Origin: Verrucomicrobiota bacterium
Lineage (GTDB): Bacteria; Verrucomicrobiota; Verrucomicrobiia; Chthoniobacterales; JAFAMB01
Reading direction: 5' to 3'
Length of the DNA: 14,254 bases
Assembly: GCA_019242435.1 (NCBI GenBank)
Contig: JAFAVN010000398.1
Span: 1-14,254 of the forward strand
Position 1 is the first letter of the stretch, and each line of letters starts with the position of its first letter. Below the pieces are notes generated by a model. It searched no databases. It saw only the letters and a program-made list of their open reading frames with translations, and was not told the origin of the DNA. The position numbers were made by a program, and so were the translations under genes. Shown one piece after another: positions 1 through 7,775 of the stretch.

Positions 1-231
1 TGGAGGGGAGCCGCTTTGGAGGGTAAAAACGGGCCCTCGCGACTCAGCCACAAACTCTTTCAACGACAACGCGGTCAGAAGCAGGCGCTCCCGGGAATGG
101 CCGACCGGTTTCAATCTACCCAGGGGTAATTCCCGGGAGCCGCCTGCTAATATGTGATCTGCTTGGGCGGCTTCGGTGCTGTACAAATACACGGGGGCAA
201 CGTTTTGAGACGCCAAAGCGGCTCCCCTCCA
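1..231. repeat. MITE-like element with 19-bp terminal inverted repeats
   Basis: TGGAGGGGAGCCGCTTTGG at 1-19 is repeated as an exact reverse complement at 213-231. Similarity continues inward less perfectly: the AAAACG...CCC.CG stretch around 25-39 mirrors one around 193-207. A second inverted repeat is nested inside: 81-98 and 129-147 match over 18 bp with one extra C, and can form a long GC-rich hairpin with a 30-nt loop. No convincing ORF fits; the two ORFs that cross it resemble nothing known and ignore its boundaries. The structure resembles a non-autonomous transposable element or a dispersed palindromic unit. The repeat may extend left of the window, and target-site duplication cannot be tested. 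The rest of the gene-free stretch, 232-400, holds only a short AACTTG-CT-CAAGTT palindrome (334-347) and no convincing promoter. Confidence 0.7.
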
Positions 232-400
232 TTGACATGGGCAAGCCACGCATAGCCTCCGATCTCGACAGGCGATACTCTGCCCGTGTTCCACCGCCTG
301 GGGATTTTTTAACGCCCGCTGCTGCCAACCGCAAACTTGCTCAAGTTGGTATCCACGTCTTTGTTGATATGGCGGTCGTCGCAAGCTGGCTGTTTTATCG

Positions 401-1243
401 ATGCGTATCATTAGGAAACCTTCTCAGTTTCAATCGCTGGTTCGAAAAATCTCTCGTCCGCTGGTTCTAGTGCCGACCATGGGCGCTCTGCATGAAGGAC
501 ACCTGGCGTTAGTTCGAAAAGCGCGCAAGCTCGCCGGAAGACAGGGGGCAGTAGCTGCCAGTCTTTTTGTTAATCCGACTCAGTTTGGACCAAAGGAGGA
601 CTTTAGCCGCTATCCGCGTCCATTTCGTCGCGACTGTTCTCTGTTGCGGAAGAACGGATGCGACCTGCTTTTCGCTCCGGAGATGGGGGACATGTATTAC
701 CCCGATCGATCAATTGTGATAATGGAAAATCAATTGTCGAAGGTGATGTGCGGTGCGTCGCGACCGGGTCATTTCGACGGAGTCTGTCTAGTAGTGAGCA
801 AACTATTTCACATTGTGCAGCCGGACATGGGCGTTTTCGGAGAAAAGGATTATCAGCAATTAGCTATACTCCGGCGGATGGTTCGTGACCTGAACTTCCC
901 GATCCGGATCGTATCTCACCCCACCGTGCGCGAGGCGGACGGCTTAGCGATGAGCTCCCGAAACAACTATTTATCGGAAGAGGAAAGGCGCCAGGCACCA
1001 ATCATTTACGAGACTTTTTGCGTAGCAGATGAAAAAATTCGAGCGGGAAATATTTCAAAAAACAAACTCGCAAACTGGATCCGGCAAAAGATCGAAAGCG
1101 CCCCTTTAGCGAAAGTCGATTACGTCGAAATCGTGAATCCGGATGATCTGCAACCGGTTCATGAACTGGAACCGCCGCTGCTTTTGGCGGCGGCCGTGTT
1201 TTTCGGGAAAACCAGGCTGATCGATAACCGGTTAGTTAAATGA
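401..1243 (+). CDS. panC: Pantoate--beta-alanine ligase (pantothenate synthetase)
   Basis: Cytoplasmic enzyme that joins D-pantoate and beta-alanine using ATP, via a pantoyl-adenylate intermediate, as the last step of pantothenate (vitamin B5, coenzyme A) synthesis. The 280-residue product has the normal family length. Visible signatures are VPTMGALHEGH (residues 24-34, the nucleotidyl-transferase HxGH-type motif), FVNPTQFGP (56-64), the pantoate-binding stretch around RPGHFDGV (121-128), FGEKDYQQ (146-153) and the KMSKS-like MSSRN (184-188). The ATG at 401 lacks a clear Shine-Dalgarno sequence, but the N-terminus aligns as expected for the family. Its TGA overlaps the nadB ATG (ATGA), so the two genes are probably co-transcribed and translationally coupled. 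Nothing in the protein looks damaged. Confidence 0.96.
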   Translation: MRIIRKPSQFQSLVRKISRPLVLVPTMGALHEGHLALVRKARKLAGRQGAVAASLFVNPTQFGPKEDFSRYPRPFRRDCSLLRKNGCDLLFAPEMGDMYYPDRSIVIMENQLSKVMCGASRPGHFDGVCLVVSKLFHIVQPDMGVFGEKDYQQLAILRRMVRDLNFPIRIVSHPTVREADGLAMSSRNNYLSEEERRQAPIIYETFCVADEKIRAGNISKNKLANWIRQKIESAPLAKVDYVEIVNPDDLQPVHELEPPLLLAAAVFFGKTRLIDNRLVK

Positions 1244-2838
1244 AACAATTCGATTTTGTAATTGTTGGGAGCGGGATTGCCGGGCTCTCGCTGGCTTTGA
1301 ATGTAGCCAAATTCGGCAGTGTAGCAGTGGTTACCAAGCGGACGCTGGCGGATTCTAATACTGCCTGGGCCCAAGGCGGCGTGGCGGCGGTGACCAGTGT
1401 GGAAGATTCCTTTGAGCTTCACATTAAGGACACGTTGGTAGCGGGCGCCGGCCTCTGTAATCCCGAGGCGGTGCGAACAATTGTTACTGAGGGACCGGCT
1501 GCCATCCAGGATCTGATAAAGCTGGGGGTGCATTTCGACGAGCGTGTCCTGGAAGACGGCCAAAGGGAACTCGATCTCAGCAAGGAAGGCGGTCATTCCA
1601 AGCGGCGAGTTCTGCATTATCACGATACCACGGGCCGGGAGATCGAACAGAGACTGATCGCGACGGCGGAAGCAACGTCCGAAATTACCATGTTGCAAAA
1701 TCATATGGCGGTGGATCTGATCACCACCGGCAAATTAGGATACGCGACGGAAGATCGGGTGGTGGGTATTTACGTCCTAAATGAAGATACCGGAGAAGTC
1801 ATCGCGATTCGGACCGACCGTTTAATCCTGGCTACGGGCGGGTGCGGAAAGGTTTATCTCTATACGACGAATCCCAACATCGCGACCGGTGACGGCGTCG
1901 CGATGGCTTGGCGCGCGGGAGCAGCCATCGCCAATATGGAGTTCATCCAGTTCCACCCTACCTGCCTGTATCATCCGGAGGCACGCTCGTTTCTTATTAC
2001 CGAAGCGGTGCGAGGCGAGGGTGGCCGACTGCTGGACGGAGCCGGGCGCGATTTCATGAAGAAATATGATCCGCGCGGAGCGCTGGCTCCGCGCGATATC
2101 GTAGCCCGGGCGATCGACGCGGAGATGAAGCGCCTCGGCGCGCCTTGCATGTTCTTAGACATTACCCACAAGCCGGCCAGCTTTATCAAAGAGCGATTTC
2201 CCAACATCTATGAGACTTGTTTTAACCTTGGAATCGATATTACCGTTCAGCCGATACCGGTTGTTCCGGCAGCACATTATCAATGCGGAGGCGTAAAAAC
2301 GGATCTGGATGGCGCTACCACTCTACGCGGATTGTTTGCCATCGGTGAAGTGGCGTGTACCGGGTTGCACGGCGCTAACCGGTTGGCCAGTAACTCGCTA
2401 TTGGAAGCGCTGGTGTTAGCCAAGCGGTGCGCGGCAGCGTTATTGCGGCCGAAGTATTCGAAGTACCATCAGGAAGTGCACTTGCCGTCCTGGCGGCCGG
2501 GGCACGCCCAGGATGTCGACGAGCTCGTGGTCATTTATCACAATTGGGACGAGATCCGGCGCTTAATGTGGGATTACGTCGGGATCGTCAGAACCAGTAA
2601 GCGGCTGCAGCGGGCCAGCACCAGGCTCCGCAATCTTCAGCGTGAGATTCAGGAATTTTACTGGGACTTCAAGCTGACGACCGAGCTGTTGGAACTCCGG
2701 AATCTTTGTACCGTGGCCAGCTTAATCGTGGATAGCGCGTTAGCCCGGAGAGAGAGCCGCGGCCTCCACTTTACGCTGGATCACCCCGAGACCAGCGACA
2801 GCGAATATCTTCGAGATACGATATTATTTCGGTACTAA
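1240..2838 (+). CDS. nadB: L-aspartate oxidase
   Basis: FAD enzyme that oxidises L-aspartate to iminoaspartate, the first step of de novo NAD synthesis; NadA then makes quinolinate. At 532 residues it matches the usual length (E. coli about 540). The N-terminus carries the dinucleotide-binding GxGxxG at residues 10-15. Succinate dehydrogenase/fumarate reductase-family blocks follow: AWAQGGVAAV, the SKRRVLHYHDTTGREIE block, the ATGG FAD contact, EFIQFHPTCLY, TEAVRGEGG, the PRDIVARAI block, HYQCGG, and GLHGANRLASNSLLEAL near the flavin. The RLASNSLLEALV block favours aspartate oxidase over succinate dehydrogenase, and no sdh partner genes are present. The start overlaps the panC stop by 4 bases. 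nadA and nadC are not in the window. Confidence 0.95.
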   Translation: MKQFDFVIVGSGIAGLSLALNVAKFGSVAVVTKRTLADSNTAWAQGGVAAVTSVEDSFELHIKDTLVAGAGLCNPEAVRTIVTEGPAAIQDLIKLGVHFDERVLEDGQRELDLSKEGGHSKRRVLHYHDTTGREIEQRLIATAEATSEITMLQNHMAVDLITTGKLGYATEDRVVGIYVLNEDTGEVIAIRTDRLILATGGCGKVYLYTTNPNIATGDGVAMAWRAGAAIANMEFIQFHPTCLYHPEARSFLITEAVRGEGGRLLDGAGRDFMKKYDPRGALAPRDIVARAIDAEMKRLGAPCMFLDITHKPASFIKERFPNIYETCFNLGIDITVQPIPVVPAAHYQCGGVKTDLDGATTLRGLFAIGEVACTGLHGANRLASNSLLEALVLAKRCAAALLRPKYSKYHQEVHLPSWRPGHAQDVDELVVIYHNWDEIRRLMWDYVGIVRTSKRLQRASTRLRNLQREIQEFYWDFKLTTELLELRNLCTVASLIVDSALARRESRGLHFTLDHPETSDSEYLRDTILFRY

Positions 2839-2894
2839 TTTTCGGAAGTCCGGTTGCAATTGTCGAAAATCCATTAATAGTAGGCCCCAATCGC

Positions 2895-2923
2895 GGCCGA
2901 AATTGTCTGAAATCGGCCTTTTT
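2895..2923 (+). terminator. Rho-independent terminator of panC-nadB
   Basis: GGCCGA (2895-2900) and TCGGCC (2913-2918) form a 6-bp GC-rich stem with a 12-nt loop, followed at once by TTTTT (2919-2923). It lies 57 bases after the nadB stop codon and upstream of the next gene, as expected for the end of the panC-nadB transcript. Confidence 0.75.
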
Positions 2924-2994
2924 GGATTGCACTAATGCAGATTTCACTTGCTCTTTCCTCCCGACACCACGTAAAAAGGACGAAATTTCTTCCC

Positions 2995-3894
2995 ATGCGA
3001 GCGATATCTTTGTCATCGGCGGCATTGCTTTTCTTGGGGACCACTGCCTTAGCGCAATCGCAATATGAGAGTAGCACCGACTTCGCGAAGTACGCGATGA
3101 AGCTGCGGGAGAACGCGCTCCTCAAGGTAGAACCGAAGGTGATCATGTCACCGACCAAGACGACATTCAGTGGAGAAGGGCCGCGCTACGAGACGGGGCC
3201 TTCTCTGATGGGGCGAAGCAATTCTCTTTTTATGGGACCCGGCCGATATGGCTGGAAACCAAATATTGTGACCACGATTTTCTGGATCGGTGAACGGCCG
3301 TCCGGTAACAACCCAGTTCCAAACGACCGCAGTTCGTGGGACAAATACTGGTACTCGAGTTATGGCGGTTATGATAATCCTGACCCCGCCGGCCGGCGAA
3401 ACTATGTTCCGGTCAGTTTTATCCCCAGACAGAACCCTTTCTATTGCGCCCTCCCTTATAACGACGTCGAAGGCGGGCACACCAAACCAGAGGCTGCACA
3501 AGTTATTCCTTGGTTTAAACAAGCTTATGTGCGCGATGGACAAACCGTTTTGAAGGGCCGATGGATCGCGATTCGTCACGGTGCTCGCGTTTGTTATGCG
3601 CAATGGGAAGATTGCGGGCCCTTCCGGACTGATCACTGGCAGTATGTTTTTGGTAATGAACGCCCCCGCCCGAACCTGAACCAGGGTGCCGGGTTGGATG
3701 TGTCTCCTGCGGTCCGTGACTATTTGGGTCTCGGAGCGAAAGATGTTTGTGACTGGCGGTTCGCCGAATTCAGAGAGGTGCCAAACGGCCCTTGGGCATT
3801 ATACGGCGATAACAATACCTTCGTTATTCTGCGCCGCCAAAGTAATGATCGGTTCGCACGCAGGATGTTGCTAGGCGGCAACCCTAACGAATAA
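2995..3894 (+). CDS. Secreted protein with a probable RlpA-like double-psi beta-barrel domain
   Basis: Not a gene I can name. From the ATG at 2995 the protein has 299 residues and begins with a clean signal peptide: Arg2, a hydrophobic stretch at 4-18, and likely cleavage after ALA at residue 20. An in-frame ATG at 2935 would place 20 polar residues before it and is less likely. The C-terminal half (about 185-280) has the pattern of RlpA/expansin-type double-psi beta-barrels: an exposed strand WIAIRHGARVCYAQW, then EDCGPF (205-210), then GLDVSPAVRDYLGL (233-246) and CDWRF. Four cysteines (151, 200, 207, 252) could form two disulfides. The region at 60-180 is rich in Gly, Pro and Tyr. A role at the cell wall or periplasm is inferred from the fold only. 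It starts after the nadB terminator, so it is probably transcribed separately. Confidence 0.75.
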   Translation: MRAISLSSAALLFLGTTALAQSQYESSTDFAKYAMKLRENALLKVEPKVIMSPTKTTFSGEGPRYETGPSLMGRSNSLFMGPGRYGWKPNIVTTIFWIGERPSGNNPVPNDRSSWDKYWYSSYGGYDNPDPAGRRNYVPVSFIPRQNPFYCALPYNDVEGGHTKPEAAQVIPWFKQAYVRDGQTVLKGRWIAIRHGARVCYAQWEDCGPFRTDHWQYVFGNERPRPNLNQGAGLDVSPAVRDYLGLGAKDVCDWRFAEFREVPNGPWALYGDNNTFVILRRQSNDRFARRMLLGGNPNE

Positions 3895-3972
3895 GTAGCT
3901 GGTTCTGGAGTTAGCGAACCGCTCAACGCTCCTTCCGATCAGGACAGGTGACTGCGCAGCAGACTCGTACGG

Positions 3973-4332
3973 TCAGCCCGGTCCGCCGACATTGGCCCTG
4001 GCGAGTTGGAAAAAGCCTGCTCCCCGTCCAGATTCGCCATCCACAGCCAGAAACTCCGCCAGGTAATCGAGCGCTTGTTGCCTGAGCTCCTTAGTTTCCA
4101 GGCTCTCGCCGATCTTCCTGAGGCGGAACCGGGTTCCTTCTTCAGTGTCGGACGCATCTCTCGCTTTCGCGATCGCAGATTGAAGATAAAGATCAGGAGT
4201 CTGATAAGACTGCCAGCCGATCTGGCTGATGACTGAGAGCAACTTCTGATCCTGACTGGCCTTGAGCGAACCGTCTGCAAACATTCCGAGTAAAAGCAGC
4301 TCAACTACCGATTCTCGCTGTTTCTGAGTCAT
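3973..4332 (-). CDS. Small TerB-like helical protein
   Basis: A 119-residue protein that looks all-helical and cytoplasmic, with no signal peptide or membrane segment. It resembles the TerB / co-chaperone DjlA N-terminal fold: a helix followed by MFADGSL (residues 17-23) and, about 75 residues later, LAVDGES (95-101). These two Asp-Gly turns match the acidic loops that bind metal in TerB-type domains. The ATG at 4332 is preferred to the one at 4356 because the eight extra residues are poorly conserved-looking and the helix starts at TQKQRE; neither start has a Shine-Dalgarno site. It is divergent from the ECF sigma gene (212-bp gap) and convergent with the RlpA-like gene. Function unknown; TerB domains are often linked to stress or envelope responses. 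Confidence 0.6.
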   Translation of the reverse strand: MTQKQRESVVELLLLGMFADGSLKASQDQKLLSVISQIGWQSYQTPDLYLQSAIAKARDASDTEEGTRFRLRKIGESLETKELRQQALDYLAEFLAVDGESGRGAGFFQLARANVGGPG

Positions 4333-4544
4333 AGTGCGCCGGTGGGTGGGGGACAACGATTCGTCATGACTTTCTTCCGGTCAAAGATGAGCGGAGAAAA
4401 GAATCTACTCCCGGCGCTTGTGTCATATCCGATTTGGTACCCTTCATCCCAGCTTTTTCGCTGCAATCGCCGGCGAAGACGAAAAATTTGCGCAATTTGT
4501 TATCTGACGGGGAATAAATTGGGAGTATTGCGATCAGATTATCG

Positions 4545-5069
4545 ATGGACGCGGAGCGCTTGGTTGTCCAAGAGGTGTTGGTTCCTCATCTGGACGCCGC
4601 CTACAATCTGGCCCGCTGGCTGGTTGAGAGGGATAAGGACGCCCAGGAGATAGTCGGTGAATCGTACCTACAAGCTTTAAAGCGCTTTGGAACTCGGGGA
4701 CCAAACCCGCGAGCCTGGCTGTTAACTATTGTCCGAAATACTGCTTACAAGTGGCTCAAAAAACATCCGAGCGATTTGAGTGCGGCTGCAATCGAGACGC
4801 CTGCTTCTACTGAGTTCACTCTGCCATCTTCCTTGGGACCGGAATCAGAGAATCAAGGCAGACTCGTCTGGGAAGCCCTGAAAACAATGCCTATAGAGCT
4901 GCGCGAAGTTTTGCTACTGTACGAATTTGAACACTGGTCGTATAAGGAGTTGGCTGCCAATCTGAAATTGCCAGTCGATTTGGTGACTACTCGTCTAAAC
5001 AGTGCGCGCCAGAGACTTCGTCGGGCGATAGCCGAGGCGCAAGAAAAGGGGCTGCTCGATGAACTGTAA
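4545..5069 (+). CDS. ECF-type RNA polymerase sigma factor
   Basis: A 174-residue sigma-70 family protein with only regions 2 and 4, as in the extracytoplasmic-function group. Region 2 spans about residues 10-65: helices around LDAAYNLARWLVERDKDAQE, a YLQALKRF segment, then PRAWLLTIVRNTAYKWLKK in the -10 recognition area. A variable acidic/Ser-rich linker follows. Region 4 (about 110-165) shows the helix-turn-helix typical of the family: MPIELREVLLLYEFEHWSYKELA, then VTTRLNSARQRLRR. Its last 11 bases overlap the next gene, which encodes a zinc-binding anti-sigma factor, so this is a regulated pair. Upstream, TTTTTCG (4454-4460) and CGAAAAA (4480-4486) form an inverted repeat. The signal and target genes cannot be read from the sequence. 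Confidence 0.9.
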   Translation: MDAERLVVQEVLVPHLDAAYNLARWLVERDKDAQEIVGESYLQALKRFGTRGPNPRAWLLTIVRNTAYKWLKKHPSDLSAAAIETPASTEFTLPSSLGPESENQGRLVWEALKTMPIELREVLLLYEFEHWSYKELAANLKLPVDLVTTRLNSARQRLRRAIAEAQEKGLLDEL

Positions 5070-5826
5070 CGAAGCAAATCGGTTGGTTGATCTATTCCTG
5101 GATCAGGAACTGGAGCCTGATCTGCAATGGCAGCTCGAGCGGCATCTTAATACTTGCTCAGCCTGTAGATCGCTGGCTTGGGAAGCTGAGGAATTTCGGG
5201 CATTCTTTAAAAACAACGCGCCCAGATACCCGGCACCGCTTTCGCTACGTGCGAAAATACTGGCTCTGACAAATCGACCGCCGGCCTATAGCCCAATCCG
5301 CTGGGGCCGGCTGGCTTGGATCGGAACGGCGGCGGTGGCGCTTCTTCTGATTACCGCCGCTTTTCTTACAATTTTGTTACCGGACAAGGGGCTGCAACTT
5401 TCCAAACAAGCGGTGGCGGATTACGCCAGCAAAGGTCTTGCAAACCGAGGTGAGCTTGAGGTCGCTTCCGCGGATTCCGCGATGGTTCAGGCTTGGTTCG
5501 CCAAGAGGATTGGATTTTCGCCGCCGCGCATTGACCTTCGGTCCCTGGGATATGTTTTACAGGGAGGACGAGTAGTTCGTATCGGAAACCGCCCGGTTGT
5601 GGCACTTGTCTACCGGGGAGAGGCTAACCAGGTTGCAATCTACTGCTGGCCTCCGGCGCTAGATCCAGTCGGATATGCCGAGCGCCAAATTGAACGATAC
5701 CAAGTTTACACTTGGGGCAATTCGGCTTGTAATTACATTCTGGTCTCGGAAAAAGATGATCCCAAACTCAACACCTTTGTGGATTCCTCTCGAGAGCCGA
5801 GCCAGCGGGAGACGAGCTTCTATTAG
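5059..5826 (+). CDS. Membrane-anchored zinc-binding anti-sigma factor
   Basis: Partner of the preceding ECF sigma factor. The 255-residue protein opens with a zf-HC2/ZAS domain: Cys3, then His29-x3-Cys33-x2-Cys36, the canonical C-x25-H-x3-C-x2-C spacing, on helices that would clamp the sigma factor at the membrane. A single transmembrane helix lies at about 85-107, so the 150-residue C-terminal part is predicted to be periplasmic. That part has mixed alpha/beta character (residues about 125-230, including IDLRSLGYVLQGGRVVRI and VALVYRG) and may be the sensory domain. It resembles the C-terminal domains seen in other long anti-sigma factors, but I cannot assign its ligand. The start overlaps the sigma gene by 11 bases. 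The TAG stop forms the edge of a 12-bp inverted repeat shared with the thiC 3' side. Confidence 0.88.
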   Translation: MNCNEANRLVDLFLDQELEPDLQWQLERHLNTCSACRSLAWEAEEFRAFFKNNAPRYPAPLSLRAKILALTNRPPAYSPIRWGRLAWIGTAAVALLLITAAFLTILLPDKGLQLSKQAVADYASKGLANRGELEVASADSAMVQAWFAKRIGFSPPRIDLRSLGYVLQGGRVVRIGNRPVVALVYRGEANQVAIYCWPPALDPVGYAERQIERYQVYTWGNSACNYILVSEKDDPKLNTFVDSSREPSQRETSFY

Positions 5827-5896
5827 CCTGCATTTCGTACAAAGATCCAACTGACAAAGACCTTGGGACGCTGGCTTTGCGTGAGAAATGCAGGCT
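5825..5896. terminator. Inverted repeat between convergent genes, possible bidirectional terminator
   Basis: AGCCTGCATTTC (5825-5836) and GAAATGCAGGCT (5885-5896) are perfect 12-bp reverse complements, separated by 48 bases. Within the loop CAAAG (5855-5859) can pair with CTTTG (5875-5879). The structure fills the gap between the anti-sigma stop and the thiC stop (5910). There is no long U-tract, so intrinsic termination is uncertain; transcript-end protection is an alternative. Confidence 0.4.
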
Positions 5897-5909
5897 TCAC
5901 CCTAACGGC

Positions 5910-7754
5910 TTAGCGATAGATCTCGGAACCGGTTTTCGAGAATTCCTCCGCTTTCTCCTTGAGACCGGCGGTGATGGCTGCGTCCTCTGTAAATCCCTTT
6001 TCGGCCGCATATTTTCGAACTTCTTCCGTGATTTTCATCGAACAGAAGTGCGGTCCACACATCGAACAAAAGTGGGCGTTCTTGGCATTTTCCTGCGGGA
6101 GAGTGGCATCGTGATAGCTTCGAGCAGTTTCTGGATCCAAGCTCAAATTGAATTGGTCTTCCCAGCGAAATTCGAAACGCGCTTGGCTAATAGCATCGTC
6201 GCGGTATTGAGCGCTTGGGTGTCCTTTAGCCAGATCGGCGGCATGAGCTGCGACCTTGTAGGCGACAACGCCTTGTTTCACATCGTTCCGATCCGGTAAC
6301 CCGAGGTGCTCCTTCGGTGTAACATAACAGAGCATGGCGGTTCCGTACCAGCCAATCATCGCAGCACCGATCGCACTGGTAATATGGTCGTAGCCGGGGG
6401 CGATGTCGGTAGTTAACGGCCCGAGAGTATAGAAAGGGGCTTCGTGACACCACTCGAGCTGTTTATCCATATTCTCCTTGATCATCTGCATCGGGATATG
6501 GCCAGGGCCTTCGTTCATTACTTGGACCCCATGTTCCCAGGCCCGGCGAGTTAGTTCGCCTTGAGTGTACAATTCTGCGAACTGCGCTTCATCGTTAGCG
6601 TCTGCTATCGAGCCCGGCCGCAATCCGTCGCCGATAGAAAAAGTCACGTCATAGGCCGCCATGATCTCACAGATCTCATCCCAATGGGTGTACAGAAAAT
6701 TCTCTTGGTGATGAGCGAGACACCATTTTGCAAGGATTGACCCACCTCGGGAAACGATGCCGGTTTTTCGGTTTGCGGTCAGTGGCACGAAGCGGAGCAA
6801 TACGCCCGCGTGTACCGTAAAATAATCCACACCTTGTTCAGCCTGTTCGACTAACGTATCGCGATACACCTCCCAGGTTAACGCTTCCGCCCGACCGCCG
6901 ACCTTCTCCAGCGCTTGATAAATCGGGACCGTTCCAATCGGGACGGGGCTATTCCGCAAAATCCATTCCCGAGTGGTATGGATGTTTTTCCCGGTCGATA
7001 AATCCATCACGGTGTCGGCCCCCCAGAGCGTGGCCCACCGCATTTTCTCCACCTCTTCCTCAATACTAGAGGCAACAGCGGAATTCCCAATGTTGGCGTT
7101 GATCTTCACCAGGAAATTGCGTCCGATAATCATGGGCTCGGCTTCCGGGTGATTCAGGTTGGCGGGTATAATTGCCCGGCCTCGCGCAACTTCGGATCTC
7201 ACAAATTCCGGCGTGATCTGTTTCGGGATGCGTGCGCCGAAGGGTTCACCCGGATGAGGGCGCTGTCCGTTGTGGTTACTCTCCAAGTCTGACCGTCCCA
7301 AATTCTCGCGGACCGCGATGTACTCCATCTCCGGGGTGATGACGCCCTGGCGGGCATACCATAGCTGGGTCACCGGGTGACCTGCCGAGGCCCGAAGGGG
7401 CCGCCGCTTCAGACCGGGAAAGGCATTTGATCCATTCCGACTGGCGTGCACCTGGCTCAGGTAACCATCATCCTGCGGTCGCAAGTGTCGGCCGTCGTAT
7501 TCAGTTGCGTCGCCGCGAGCTAAGATCCACGCCAGTCGCAAGGGAGCGATTCCTTCGCGAATGTCCGGGCTAAGCTCAGGATCGCCCCAGGGCCCGCTGG
7601 TGTCGTACACGTTCACGGGCGCATTTAGGCTTTGTGTTCCGTCCGGATGTTTTGTCGGAGACAACTCAATCTGCCGGAGAGGAACGGCGATACAAGGATG
7701 AAGCTCGCCTCTAATGTAGATCCGACGACTTTTTTGGTAATGCTGCGTGGTCAT
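5910..7754 (-). CDS. thiC: Phosphomethylpyrimidine synthase (HMP-P synthase)
   Basis: Radical-SAM enzyme that rearranges aminoimidazole ribotide into 4-amino-5-hydroxymethyl-2-methylpyrimidine phosphate, the pyrimidine half of thiamine. From the ATG at 7754 it has 614 residues, close to the usual 600-630. The unusual C-terminal [4Fe-4S] motif CSMCGPHFC (C-x2-C-x4-C) is intact about 50 residues from the end. Family blocks seen include NANIGNSAV, WGADTVMDLSTG, RNSPVPIGTVPIYQA, the FTVHAGV segment, SRGGS, the LRPGS segment, EGPGHIPM and a PLTTDIAPGYDH block. A GTG at 7775 in the same frame is an alternative start, with GGGAG six bases upstream, but that sequence lies in the riboswitch core. A TPP riboswitch immediately upstream predicts repression by thiamine pyrophosphate. 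No other thi genes adjoin it. Confidence 0.97.
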   Translation of the reverse strand: MTTQHYQKSRRIYIRGELHPCIAVPLRQIELSPTKHPDGTQSLNAPVNVYDTSGPWGDPELSPDIREGIAPLRLAWILARGDATEYDGRHLRPQDDGYLSQVHASRNGSNAFPGLKRRPLRASAGHPVTQLWYARQGVITPEMEYIAVRENLGRSDLESNHNGQRPHPGEPFGARIPKQITPEFVRSEVARGRAIIPANLNHPEAEPMIIGRNFLVKINANIGNSAVASSIEEEVEKMRWATLWGADTVMDLSTGKNIHTTREWILRNSPVPIGTVPIYQALEKVGGRAEALTWEVYRDTLVEQAEQGVDYFTVHAGVLLRFVPLTANRKTGIVSRGGSILAKWCLAHHQENFLYTHWDEICEIMAAYDVTFSIGDGLRPGSIADANDEAQFAELYTQGELTRRAWEHGVQVMNEGPGHIPMQMIKENMDKQLEWCHEAPFYTLGPLTTDIAPGYDHITSAIGAAMIGWYGTAMLCYVTPKEHLGLPDRNDVKQGVVAYKVAAHAADLAKGHPSAQYRDDAISQARFEFRWEDQFNLSLDPETARSYHDATLPQENAKNAHFCSMCGPHFCSMKITEEVRKYAAEKGFTEDAAITAGLKEKAEEFSKTGSEIYR

Positions 7755-7775
7755 GGTGCTGAATTGCAGGACCAC
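7747..7775 (-). promoter_or_regulatory. Hairpin covering the thiC start codon (candidate expression platform)
   Basis: On the thiC transcript GUGGUC (7775-7770) can pair with GACCAC (7752-7747), and GGUG (7776-7773) can alternatively pair with CACC (7758-7755) just before the AUG. Either pairing hides the only GGUGG Shine-Dalgarno-like stretch, the AUG, or both. It directly abuts riboswitch helix P1, so stacking could link TPP binding to translation initiation. This is inferred from hand-folding only. Confidence 0.4.

Noticed and set aside
1..19. GGGGAGCC resembling the start of a TPP riboswitch
   Set aside because: There are no CUGAGA or GAACCUGAU blocks nearby; the match is part of the terminal inverted repeat.
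232..260. TTGACA -35 box just after the element
   Set aside because: No acceptable -10 box lies 15-19 bases downstream, so a promoter is not claimed.
116..470. ORFs of 72 and 77 residues on opposite strands upstream of panC
   Set aside because: Both run across the border of the inverted-repeat element, have low-complexity Arg/Ser-rich or panC-overlapping translations, and lack ribosome sites.
1159..1704. 181-residue minus-strand ORF over panC-nadB
   Set aside because: It is antisense to the well-conserved NadB sequence and its translation has no recognisable features.
3148..3636. 162-residue minus-strand ORF opposite the RlpA-like gene
   Set aside because: The plus strand encodes a signal-peptide protein with a coherent domain pattern; the antisense reading does not.
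5877..6299. 140-residue plus-strand ORF within thiC
   Set aside because: It is antisense to the conserved C-terminal part of ThiC, including the iron-sulfur motif.
7755..7775. GTG start of thiC at 7775
   Set aside because: It adds seven residues outside the usual ThiC N-terminus and would place its ribosome site inside the riboswitch core; kept only as an alternative.
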